DNA from: Arthrobacter_N sp051262515
GTDB taxonomy: Bacteria; Actinomycetota; Actinomycetes; Actinomycetales; Micrococcaceae
Assembly: GCF_051262515.1 (NCBI RefSeq)
Contig: NZ_JBIMER010000005.1
Coordinates: forward strand, 124,001-188,000
Direction of reading: 5' to 3'
Length of the DNA stretch: 64,000 bases
Part shown: positions 45,174-53,340 of the stretch, one piece after another
Layout of the letters: every line of letters starts with the position of its first letter
How positions within the stretch are numbered: the first letter of the stretch is position 1
Position numbers and translations under genes: made by a program
Notes under the pieces: generated by a model
Told to the model about the DNA's origin: nothing
Databases searched by the model: none
Seen by the model: the letters and a program-made list of their open reading frames with translations, nothing else

Positions 45174-47585
45174 TCAGGCGGTGTGGTCCTGGGCCGCCAG
45201 GTCGCCGGTCCCGACGGTGGCGTCCAGTTCGGCGCGCACCGCGGCGGTGGCGTCGACCAGGTTGCGCAGCGCCGCCGTCGTCTCCTGGTATCCGCGGGTC
45301 TTGAGCCCGCAGTCCGGGTTGATCCACAGGTGGCGCGCCGGCACCGCCGTCAGCGCGGTTCGGATGAGGTCCGTGACCTCCGCCGTGGAGGGCACCCGCG
45401 GGGAGTGGATGTCGTAGACGCCCGGGCCGATCCCGCGTTCGTAGCCGTATCCGGCCAGGTCCCCGACGACCTCGAGGCGGGACCTGGCCGCCTCGATGCT
45501 GGTCACGTCGGCGTTCAGGCCGTCGATGGCGCGGATGACCTCGCCGAACTCGGAGTAGCACAGGTGCGTGTGGATCTGGGTGTCCGTGCGCACGCCCGAG
45601 GTCGCCAGACGGAAGGAATTCACCGACCAGTCGAGGTAGGCCTCCTGGTCCTCGGCGCGCAGCGGCAGCAGTTCGCGCAGGGCCGGCTCGTCGACCTGGA
45701 TGATCGCGGTGCCCGCGGTCTCGAGGTCGGCGATCTCGTCGCGCAGCGCGAGCGCCACCTGGTTCGCCGTCTCGGACAGCGGCTGGTCCTCACGGACGAA
45801 GGACCACGCGAGGATGGTCACCGGACCGGTCAGCATGCCCTTGAGCGGACGCGGGGTCAGGGACTGCGCGTACGCGGTCCACGGGACGGTGAACGCCCCC
45901 GGGCGGCTGACGTCTCCCCAGAGGATCGACGGACGGGTGCAGCGTGAACCGTAGGACTGGACCCATCCGTGCTCGGTGGTCTCGAACCCGTCGAAGTTCT
46001 CGGCGAAGTACTGGACCATGTCGTTGCGCTCGGGCTCGCCGTGGACCAGCACGTCCAGGCCGAGGTCCTCCTGGAGCCGCACCACGCGGGCGATCTCCTC
46101 GCGCAGGAAGCCCTCGTAGGCCGCATCCGTGATGGCGCCGTTGCGCTGCCCGGAGCGGGCCTTGCGGACGTCGCCGGTCTGCGGGAAGGAACCGATCGTG
46201 GTGGTCGGAAGCACCGGCAGCCCGAGCCGCTCCTGCTGCGCCGCCGCGCGGACGGCGCCGTCGGGCCGGGTGAAGTCCGCGGCCGTGAGGCTCCCGGTCC
46301 GCCGGCGGATGGCCTCCTTGCGGACGCCTTCGCCGGTGGCCCGCGCCGCGAGGGCCGCGGTGGCCGCCCCGACCTCGTCCGCGATGGCGTCCGGCCCGGT
46401 GGCGAGTCCGCGGGCCAGGGTAAGGACCTCGGTGGTCTTCTCGTCCGCGAACGCCAGCCAGTCCCGCAGGTGGCCCGGGAGGTTGGTCTCGATGTCGACC
46501 TGGTGCGGGACGTGGAACAGCGACGTCGAGGTCGCGACGGACACCTTGCCGCCGCCCGCGGCCAACTTGTCCAGCGTGGACAGCGACGCGGCGAGGTCGT
46601 TGCGCCAGATGTTGTGGCCGTTCACGACGCCGGCGACCAGCGTCGCGGCGCCGCCGTTGGCGGCGCGGAAGGCATCCACCCCGGCGTCGGCCAGGGCGTC
46701 CCCGGCGACGAGGTCCGCGTGCACTGCCTGGACGCCGGCGGACGCGAGCAGTGCGAGGGCCTCACCTGGCGCGCGGCGGTTTCCGGCGGTGCCGTAGCCG
46801 GTGGTGACGAACAGGGCCGGCCCCGAGCCGGCCCGCGTTGCGGCGGCCAGCGCACGGTAGGCGCCCTCGACGACGCCGCCGGCGACGGCCAGTTCGCCGC
46901 CGCGGTCGGTGACCAGGGCCGGCTCGTCCAGCTGCACCCATTCGGCGCCGGCGTCTCCGAGCGCGTCGATGATGCCCTCGTAGGCGGCAACGGCGTCGTC
47001 CAGCCGCGACAACGGGTCGAAGCCCTCGGGTGCGCCGTCCTCGGCCTTGGCCAGCAGCAGGTAGGTCACCGGGCCAACCAGGACGGGACGGAGGGTGTTT
47101 CCGCGGCGGCTCTGCCGGGCCACGAGGCTGGTGAGGCGGTGGGCAAGCGGCGCGAACGTCGTGTCCGGGCCGATCTCCGGGACCAGGTAGTGGTAGTTCG
47201 TGTCGAACCACTTGGTCATTTCCAGCGGCGGGCGCTCGGCGTCGCCGCGGGCCAGCGTGAAGTACCCGTCGGTGTCCAGCGACCCGTCCGATTCGGCGAG
47301 GTCGGCGAAGCGCGTCGGCAAGGCGCCGAGGGCGGCGGTGGTGTCCAGCACCTGGTCGTAGAGGGCGAAGTCGGCGGGGATGGAGGAGTCCGCCGCGCCG
47401 AGTCCGAGGCCGGTCAGCCGGTCGATGGTGGCGTCCTGCAGGGCCTCGGACGCCCGGTCCAGGCCGTCGGCGTCGAGCTTGCCGGCCCAGTGGGCCTCGA
47501 TGGCGCGCTTGAGTTCGCGGTTCGGTCCGATCCGCGGGTATCCGAGGATGGTGGCGGCGGGGAAGCTGTGCTGGTGGGTGGTCAT
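45174..47585 (-). CDS. metE: Cobalamin-independent methionine synthase
   Basis: Transfers the methyl group of 5-methyltetrahydropteroyl-triglutamate to homocysteine, 803 residues, in the normal range. The N-terminal barrel begins ILGYPRIGPNRELKRAIE. The C-terminal catalytic barrel has LPTTTIGSFPQT, VHGEPERNDMVQYFAE, the zinc-ligand segments IHTHLCYSEF (about residue 670) and WINPDCGLKTRGY (about 758). The ATG at 47585 has AAGGAG 7 bases upstream. Located 55 bases after metF, which supplies its methyl donor. Confidence 0.96.
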   Translation of the reverse strand: MTTHQHSFPAATILGYPRIGPNRELKRAIEAHWAGKLDADGLDRASEALQDATIDRLTGLGLGAADSSIPADFALYDQVLDTTAALGALPTRFADLAESDGSLDTDGYFTLARGDAERPPLEMTKWFDTNYHYLVPEIGPDTTFAPLAHRLTSLVARQSRRGNTLRPVLVGPVTYLLLAKAEDGAPEGFDPLSRLDDAVAAYEGIIDALGDAGAEWVQLDEPALVTDRGGELAVAGGVVEGAYRALAAATRAGSGPALFVTTGYGTAGNRRAPGEALALLASAGVQAVHADLVAGDALADAGVDAFRAANGGAATLVAGVVNGHNIWRNDLAASLSTLDKLAAGGGKVSVATSTSLFHVPHQVDIETNLPGHLRDWLAFADEKTTEVLTLARGLATGPDAIADEVGAATAALAARATGEGVRKEAIRRRTGSLTAADFTRPDGAVRAAAQQERLGLPVLPTTTIGSFPQTGDVRKARSGQRNGAITDAAYEGFLREEIARVVRLQEDLGLDVLVHGEPERNDMVQYFAENFDGFETTEHGWVQSYGSRCTRPSILWGDVSRPGAFTVPWTAYAQSLTPRPLKGMLTGPVTILAWSFVREDQPLSETANQVALALRDEIADLETAGTAIIQVDEPALRELLPLRAEDQEAYLDWSVNSFRLATSGVRTDTQIHTHLCYSEFGEVIRAIDGLNADVTSIEAARSRLEVVGDLAGYGYERGIGPGVYDIHSPRVPSTAEVTDLIRTALTAVPARHLWINPDCGLKTRGYQETTAALRNLVDATAAVRAELDATVGTGDLAAQDHTA

Positions 47586-47640
47586 GGTGGTGCTCCTTTT
47601 GCGGTGAATCGGTCGGTGGGTCGGTGTGCGTGCGCGCCGC

Positions 47641-48549
47641 CTAGGCGGGCACGCGTTGCGGTGCTGCCTTGGAGATCTCGAGCGCCTCGACGACGTCCAG
47701 CGAGCCCTGCGGATCGTTGAACGTGTAGAGGTGCAGGCCGGGGGCGCCGTCATCGAACGCGCCCTTGGCCAGCTCGACGGCGCTGGCGACGCCGATCCGG
47801 CGTCGTTCGCCGTCGCTGTCCGCCGTTTCGAGGCGGTGCAGCAGGTCCCTGCCCGGTTCGACGCCGGACATCGCGGCGAGGCGGGTCAGGCGCCGCACGC
47901 TGTCGAACGGGATGATGCCGGGGACGATCGGGATCCTGACCCCGGCGCGGCGCGCGGCCTCCACGAGGCCGGTGTAGTCGGAGCGCTCGAAGTAGACCTG
48001 GGTGATGGCGAAGTTGGCGCCGGAACGCTCCTTCGCCAGCAGCACCTCGACGTCGTGCTCGAACGACGGCGACTCCGGGTGCCGGCGCGGATACGCCGCC
48101 ACCCCGACGGCCAGCCTGCCGCCGGCCAACGACGCCGCATGGCGCCGCTCGACGCCGCGGATCAGCTCCACCAGCTCGCCGGCGTAGCGGAGCTCCCCGC
48201 GGTTCGCGTCCGGCTCCGCGGGGAGGTCCCCGCGCAGTGCCAGCACCCCGCGGACGCCCAGCCCGACCAGGCGGGTGACAAGGGCGTCCAGGGTGGCGCG
48301 GCTCTCCCCCACGCAGATCAGGTGCGCCAGGGGCCGCAGCGCGGTGTTGCGGACCAGGTGGCCCACGAGTTCGATGGTGGCCTCGCGGCGGGCAGGCGTC
48401 CCGCTGGAGGTGACGGACACGTAGTCGGGGTTGGTGCCGGCCAGCGCCTCGATGGTCTCGAAGACCCTGGCGGCGGCGCGTTCGTTGGCCGGCGGGTACA
48501 GCTCGTAGGACAGCGCCGGTGGGGCGGCGCCGACGTTGTGTTCGGACAT
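47641..48549 (-). CDS. metF: 5,10-methylenetetrahydrofolate reductase
   Basis: Flavoprotein reducing methylene-tetrahydrofolate to methyl-tetrahydrofolate, 302 residues. Blocks: SYELYPPAN (with the catalytic-side Glu), VSVTSSG, HLICVGES, LALRGDLP, NFAITQVYFE and the PIVPGIIPF loop. The ATG at 48549 has GAGGAG upstream. It is the first gene after the SAM-I riboswitch, so it is the most directly controlled. Confidence 0.94.
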   Translation of the reverse strand: MSEHNVGAAPPALSYELYPPANERAAARVFETIEALAGTNPDYVSVTSSGTPARREATIELVGHLVRNTALRPLAHLICVGESRATLDALVTRLVGLGVRGVLALRGDLPAEPDANRGELRYAGELVELIRGVERRHAASLAGGRLAVGVAAYPRRHPESPSFEHDVEVLLAKERSGANFAITQVYFERSDYTGLVEAARRAGVRIPIVPGIIPFDSVRRLTRLAAMSGVEPGRDLLHRLETADSDGERRRIGVASAVELAKGAFDDGAPGLHLYTFNDPQGSLDVVEALEISKAAPQRVPA

Positions 48550-48639
48550 GGTTCTCCTCGCATTGTCACAGCGAAGGAGTGCGGCGGCGGTCCGGTCCGG
48601 TGGCATGCCGCGGGTCCGGGTGGCGTCGCTGATGCGTCT

Positions 48640-48739
48640 CCATCGCTTCTGGCGGTAGCACCGTTCGCGCGGCCCCCACGGGGCCCTCGGATGGTTGCTG
48701 CGGCGTCATCGATCCAGATCTCTCGGCCGCTCTTGATGG
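48640..48739 (-). ncRNA. SAM-I (S-box) riboswitch
   Basis: On the minus strand the closing stem is CCATC/GATGG. Inside it are ATCAAGAGCGGCCGAGAGAT, CTGGATCGATGACGCC, GCAGCAACC and, towards the 3' end, GGTGCTACCGCC. These are the kink-turn, pseudoknot and core elements of the S-box aptamer. It lies about 90 bases upstream of metF. SAM binding should reduce expression of the metF-metE-metY-metB operon. The SAM-IV pattern common in actinobacteria is not present. Confidence 0.88.
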
Positions 48740-48750
48740 TTGGGTTCCAC

Positions 48751-48781
48751 TATCTAACGCAGGGCCCGGACGGCCCCGCAA
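48751..48781 (-). promoter_or_regulatory. Possible promoter of the met operon
   Basis: On the minus strand TTGCGG (48776-48781) and TAGATA (48751-48756) are separated by 19 bases, just upstream of the riboswitch. Spacing is slightly long. The rest of the 48782-48963 gap shows no other feature and must hold the promoter of the divergent ATPase gene. Confidence 0.35.
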
Positions 48782-48963
48782 GCCGTCCGTCGCGCGGCGC
48801 TTCATCATCCGGAATATGACCGGTTGTGACCGGCGCCGGGCCGCCACGCGCGTCACCGGGCCGCCGCACCGCGTCATGTGAAGCGATTGTGACGCGCCCG
48901 GCGGGCGGGGCGCGGGACCGGGGACGGGTGCGTCGCCGCGGAGCGCGCCTTAGGCTGGGTGCC

Positions 48964-50643
48964 ATGTCGACGAGCGCAGCGGCCGGGCAGGCCGAAAAGA
49001 TCAAGTCCGGCTACACCTTCGAGGGACCCTGCGTGGACCTGGGGGCGGCGCTGGTCGGGGGCGAGGTCCATCCTGACGCACGGGTGCGGCTCCCCCTGCG
49101 CATGATGAACCGCCATGGCCTGGTGGCCGGCGCGACCGGCACGGGCAAGACCATCACGCTGCAGGTCATGGCCGAACAGCTCTCCGCCAACGGCGTACCG
49201 GTGTTCCTGACGGACATCAAGGGGGATCTCACCGGCCTCTCGACGCCGGGGACTCCCAGCGACAAGCTGCTGGCCCGCACCAGGAGCGTGGGCATGGACT
49301 GGACGCCCAAAACCTTCCCGGTGGAGTATTTTTCCCTCGGCGGCGACGGCGCCGGCATTCCGGTCCGGGCGACGATCTCCTCCTTCGGTCCCCTGTTGCT
49401 CTCGCGGATCATGGAGCTGAACGAAACGCAGGAGTCGAGCCTGCAGCTGATCTTCCACTACGCGGACACAAAGGACCTGCTGCTCTACGACCTCAAGGAC
49501 CTCCGGGCCGTGATCTCGCACCTGACCGGCGACGAGGGCAAGGCGGAACTCCGGGAGCTCGGCGGGCTGTCGAAGGCCACCGCGGGCGTGATCCTGCGTG
49601 AACTCGTGGCGCTGGAGGCCCAGGGCCTGGAGAAGTTCTTCGGCGAGCCGGAGTTCGACACCGCCGAGCTGCTGCGCATGGCACCGGACGGCCGCGGCGT
49701 CATCTCCTGCCTCGAGCTTCCGACGATTCTGCAGAAGCCGCTGGTGTTCTCCACGTTCTTGGTGTGGCTGCTCGCGGACCTCTTCGAGGAGCTCCCCGAA
49801 GTGGGGGACGCCGACAAGCCCAAGCTCGTGTTCTTCCTGGACGAGGCCCATCTGCTGTTCCGTGACGCGTCGAAGGCGTTCCTCGACTCGATCATGACCA
49901 CCGTGCGCCTGATCCGGTCCAAGGGGGTCGGCGTGTTCTTCGTGACGCAGACGCCCAAAGACGTCCCGGCGGATGTGCTGGGACAGCTCGCGAACCGCGT
50001 GCAGCACGCGCTGCGGGCGTTCACCCCCGACGACGCCAAGGCGCTGCGAGCCACCGTTTCCACGTTCCCCGTCAGCGACTACGACCTCGAGGAGGCCCTC
50101 ACCCAGGCCGGCACGGGCGAGGCGATCGTGACCGTGATGAACGAAAACGGCGCTCCGACGCCGGTCGCGTGGACGCGCATGTGGACACCGGAGTCGACGA
50201 TGGGCGCCTCGGCCGCGGAGGTCGTCGCCCGGACGGTCTCCGAATCGGCCCTGCTGTCCGTCTATGGAACCGTGACGGACCGCGAGTCCGCCTACGAGGT
50301 CCTCAAGGGCAGGGCGACGGCGGAGCCCGCGCCCGGTTCCGCCACGGGCGGTTCGGTGGCCGGCCGGGTGCCGGGCGCCGGACAGTCACAGGAGGACATC
50401 GATGCGGAATCGCGCCGCATCGAGGAGGACATCCTGGGGCGGCCCGGCAGCCTCCCGAACTCCGCACCCCCGTCCCGCGGGGGCGATCCTGTTCCGGCCC
50501 CCCGCGGGCGGAAGCAGGCGCCGGAGCGCGTGCCGAAACAGGAACAGAACCCGATGATGGATTTCGCCGTCCAGGCCGCAGGGGTCATCGGCAAGGAACT
50601 GCTCCGGGGCATGTTCGGTACCAAGCGGCGCCGCCGCCGCTGA
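48964..50643 (+). CDS. HerA-like helicase C-terminal domain protein (DUF853)
   Basis: 559-residue cytoplasmic ATPase of the HerA/FtsK superfamily. Walker A is GATGTGKT at 56-63, the Walker B region is LVFFLDEAHLLF near residue 290, and a sensor-like segment VFFVTQTPKDVPADVLGQLANRVQHAL follows. DIKGDLTGLSTPG is typical of DUF853. The C-terminal 90 residues are low-complexity and basic, ending in a run of Lys/Arg. The biological role is not known. ATG at 48964. Confidence 0.88.
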   Translation: MSTSAAAGQAEKIKSGYTFEGPCVDLGAALVGGEVHPDARVRLPLRMMNRHGLVAGATGTGKTITLQVMAEQLSANGVPVFLTDIKGDLTGLSTPGTPSDKLLARTRSVGMDWTPKTFPVEYFSLGGDGAGIPVRATISSFGPLLLSRIMELNETQESSLQLIFHYADTKDLLLYDLKDLRAVISHLTGDEGKAELRELGGLSKATAGVILRELVALEAQGLEKFFGEPEFDTAELLRMAPDGRGVISCLELPTILQKPLVFSTFLVWLLADLFEELPEVGDADKPKLVFFLDEAHLLFRDASKAFLDSIMTTVRLIRSKGVGVFFVTQTPKDVPADVLGQLANRVQHALRAFTPDDAKALRATVSTFPVSDYDLEEALTQAGTGEAIVTVMNENGAPTPVAWTRMWTPESTMGASAAEVVARTVSESALLSVYGTVTDRESAYEVLKGRATAEPAPGSATGGSVAGRVPGAGQSQEDIDAESRRIEEDILGRPGSLPNSAPPSRGGDPVPAPRGRKQAPERVPKQEQNPMMDFAVQAAGVIGKELLRGMFGTKRRRRR

Positions 50644-50690
50644 CCTCCGCGGTGCCTACCGGGAGGACGCGGGCCGGTAACGTAGGAGGG

Positions 50691-51683
50691 GTGCAGAACG
50701 GTTCCCCCCTCGTGAAAGTAGTCGCCGTGTGGCTGGCCGCGCTGATGGTTGTGGCCGTCGCCGCCGTCGTCACCGTGACCATGGTCAACCAGCGCGTGTT
50801 CGGCCCGGAGCGCCTGGTGACCGACTACTTCGCGCTGCTCCAGGCCGGCGAAGGCGAGCAGGCCCTTGGGCTTGTGGGCGCCGAGGTGCCCCCGGGCAAT
50901 GCGCTCCTGCTGGACGGCGAGGGCCTGAAGGCCTCCGTCGCGCCGATCACCGACTTCCGCGTGGCCGGGACCAGCCGGCTGTCCGGCGGGCACGTCGAAG
51001 TGACCACCACCTACAGCGTGAACGAATCCGACCACCAGACCGTGTTCCGGCTGCGCAAGTCCGGCAGCGAGTGGATGTTTTTCGACCGGTGGCGGTTCGA
51101 GGCGCCACACCTGCCGGTGCTCCAGGTCAGGGCGGACACCACGAACGAAGTCCGGGTCAACGGCCTGGCCTCCCCCCTGTCCAAGGGCGTCCAGGGCGTG
51201 CCCACCATGTTGCCTTCCGTCGTCGAGGCCAGCTACGAGACCAAGTACTTCGAGGCGCCGGCCAAGACGCGCGTCGTCGACGCCGGCCCGGCGGCCGAGC
51301 GCGAGCCGCTGGACCTCGTCACCCGTCCCACCGAGCGACTGGTCGACGAGATCGACGAACAGATCCGCGGCTACCTCGACGGCTGCACGGCGCAGCAGGT
51401 CCTGAAGCCGGCCGCCTGCCCCCTGAGCTACAGCACCAACGCCCGCGTTTCCGCCGACACCATCAAGTGGGACGTGGTCGGCTACCCCAAGATCGACGTC
51501 GAGGCGTACCAGGGCGGGTGGGTGCTCCGCCCGCTCGAGGTCGACACCCGGCTGACCCTCGTGGAACAGGACCTGATGACCGGCGCGTTCCAGGAGAAGA
51601 CGGTGACGGAGTCGTTTGGCTTCACGGCCAGGCTCAGCGTCGGCCCGGAGTCCGTGTCCGTCACTCCCGTGACGGGAGAGTAG
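50691..51683 (+). CDS. Membrane-anchored extracytoplasmic protein of unknown function
   Basis: About 330 residues with a single N-terminal hydrophobic segment (VVAVWLAALMVVAVAAVVTVTMV) that acts as a signal anchor. The rest is soluble, with repeated beta-rich units, and contains two Cys near residue 235 (DGCTAQQVLKPAACPL) that could form a disulfide. The first domain (LVTDYFALLQAGEGEQALGL) looks like a DUF4878/NTF2-type fold. Start is uncertain: the GTG at 50691 is very close to an AGGAGG, and a GTG at 50712 is in frame. Confidence 0.7.
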   Translation: MQNGSPLVKVVAVWLAALMVVAVAAVVTVTMVNQRVFGPERLVTDYFALLQAGEGEQALGLVGAEVPPGNALLLDGEGLKASVAPITDFRVAGTSRLSGGHVEVTTTYSVNESDHQTVFRLRKSGSEWMFFDRWRFEAPHLPVLQVRADTTNEVRVNGLASPLSKGVQGVPTMLPSVVEASYETKYFEAPAKTRVVDAGPAAEREPLDLVTRPTERLVDEIDEQIRGYLDGCTAQQVLKPAACPLSYSTNARVSADTIKWDVVGYPKIDVEAYQGGWVLRPLEVDTRLTLVEQDLMTGAFQEKTVTESFGFTARLSVGPESVSVTPVTGE

Positions 51684-51769
51684 CCGGCCCGCCCGCGGGG
51701 TCCGGCCGCCCCAAACCCTTTGGTGAGACTCAGTATCTTGACGTGAGCCTCGGTTTCACAGGAGACTAT

Positions 51770-51783
51770 TGTGACGTGTCACA
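51770..51783. promoter_or_regulatory. Palindromic operator before the acyl-CoA ligase gene
   Basis: TGTGAC-GT-GTCACA is a perfect 6+6 bp inverted repeat 18 bases upstream of the TTG start. TTGACG lies at 51738-51743 as a possible -35, but no well-spaced -10 was found. The CRP/GlxR consensus has a six-base spacer between TGTGA and TCACA; here it is four, so a TetR-type fatty acid regulator is as likely. Confidence 0.5.
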
Positions 51784-51801
51784 CCCACCAGAGGAGCGGT
51801 C

Positions 51802-53340
51802 TTGTTCGCCACCATGTCTGTCGCCGCAATCATCGCCGAATCCGCCCAGCGGTTCGCGGACCGGCCCGCCGTGACCCTGGCCGGCGAAACGGTCACCTAC
51901 GCCCAACTGTGGGACCAGACCCGGGCGTACGCCGGAGCCCTGCGAGACGCCGGCGTCCAGCCCGGATCCCGCGTCGCCGTGCTCATCCCCAACGTCACCG
52001 ACTTCGCCCGCACCTACTATGCCGTGTTGGCCCTCGGCGCGACCGTTGTGCCCATCCATGCCCTGCTCAAGCGGCACGAGATCGAATACGTGCTGCGCGA
52101 CGCCGAGGCCGGCCTCATGGTCTGCGCCGCTCCGCTGCTCGGGGAGGGGGCGCCCGCCGCGCAGGCCGCGGACACCCGCGTCGTCACGGTGCTGGCACCG
52201 GAACCCGGGGTGCACGACCGGCTCGAGGACCTCGCCGCCGCCGCGGAACCGATCGACACGTACCTCCCCATGCGGCCCGAGGACATCGCGACCGTCCTCT
52301 ACACCTCGGGGACCACGGGCAAGCCCAAGGGGGCGCTGGGCTGCCACCTGGCGCTGCTCGAACAGGTCAACGTCCTGCTCACCAGCACGTTCGATTTCCG
52401 CGAGGGCGACCGGATCTTCGGCGGCCTGCCGCTGTTCCACACCTTCGGCCAGACGGTGGTGCTCAACGCCGGGCTGCGCGCGGGCGCGGAAATCATGCTC
52501 CTACCCAAGTTCACGCCCGCCGGCGCGCTGGACATGCTGCTCGACGACGGCGTGAACATCTTCTGCGGCGTGCCCACCATGTACCTCGGGCTGCTCCAGG
52601 CGTACCGCGACCGCCCGGAGAAGCCGACGGCGCTGCGCTACGCGGTCTCCGGCGGGGCCTCCCTCCCGCTCGCCGCCCTGGGCGCCTTCGAAGAGAACTT
52701 CGGATCCAGGGTCTACGAGGGCTACGGCCTGACAGAGACGTCCCCGGTCGCCAGCTTCAACCACGTCGGCCGCGACCCCGTGCCGGGGACGGTCGGGACG
52801 CCGATCTGGGGCGTCGACGTCGAAATCGCCCGCGCCGAGGTACCCGACGCGATCGAGCTGCTGCCCCGGGGCGAATTCGGCGAGCTGGTGGTCCGCGGGC
52901 ATAACCTCTTCTCCGGTTACCTGAACCGCCCGGAGGCCACAGCGGAGGCGGTCGTCGACGGCTGGTTCCGGACCGGGGACCTGGGCACCAAGGACGGGGA
53001 CGGGTACCTGCGGATCATGGACCGCAAGAAGGACATGATCCTGCGCAACGGCTACAACGTGTACCCGCGGGAGGTGGAGGAGTACCTGATGAACCACCCC
53101 GAGATCGCCAACGTCGCCGTGTTCGGCGTCGACGACGACGCGCACGGGCAGGAGATCGTCGCGGCCGTTTCCCCGGTGCCCGGCAGCGGACTCACGGCCG
53201 AGGCCGTCCGGAACTACGCCTCGGACGGCCTCGCGGCCTACAAGTACCCGCGGATCGTCCGGCTGGTCAGCGAATTCCCGCTCGGTCCCAGCGGCAAGAT
53301 CCTCAAGCGGGAACTCGTGGCGCAGTACCGGGCCGACTAG
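51802..53340 (+). CDS. Long-chain fatty acid-CoA ligase (AMP-forming)
   Basis: Activates a carboxylic acid through an acyl-adenylate and loads it on CoA, 512 residues. The phosphate-binding motif is YTSGTTGKPKGALG near residue 170, the aromatic/acceptor motif YEGYGLTETSP near 310, the hinge GWFRTGDLG and the C-terminal catalytic lysine in GPSGKILKRELV. The TTG start is 5 bases after GAGGAG; an in-frame ATG lies four codons later. Chain-length preference cannot be read. Its stop overlaps that of the convergent gene. Confidence 0.9.
   Translation: MFATMSVAAIIAESAQRFADRPAVTLAGETVTYAQLWDQTRAYAGALRDAGVQPGSRVAVLIPNVTDFARTYYAVLALGATVVPIHALLKRHEIEYVLRDAEAGLMVCAAPLLGEGAPAAQAADTRVVTVLAPEPGVHDRLEDLAAAAEPIDTYLPMRPEDIATVLYTSGTTGKPKGALGCHLALLEQVNVLLTSTFDFREGDRIFGGLPLFHTFGQTVVLNAGLRAGAEIMLLPKFTPAGALDMLLDDGVNIFCGVPTMYLGLLQAYRDRPEKPTALRYAVSGGASLPLAALGAFEENFGSRVYEGYGLTETSPVASFNHVGRDPVPGTVGTPIWGVDVEIARAEVPDAIELLPRGEFGELVVRGHNLFSGYLNRPEATAEAVVDGWFRTGDLGTKDGDGYLRIMDRKKDMILRNGYNVYPREVEEYLMNHPEIANVAVFGVDDDAHGQEIVAAVSPVPGSGLTAEAVRNYASDGLAAYKYPRIVRLVSEFPLGPSGKILKRELVAQYRAD

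Noticed and set aside
48640..48739. SAM-IV riboswitch instead of SAM-I
   Set aside because: The SAM-IV hallmarks (GTCATGAGTG start and following CAAGCCCCGGC) are missing, while the S-box elements are present in order.
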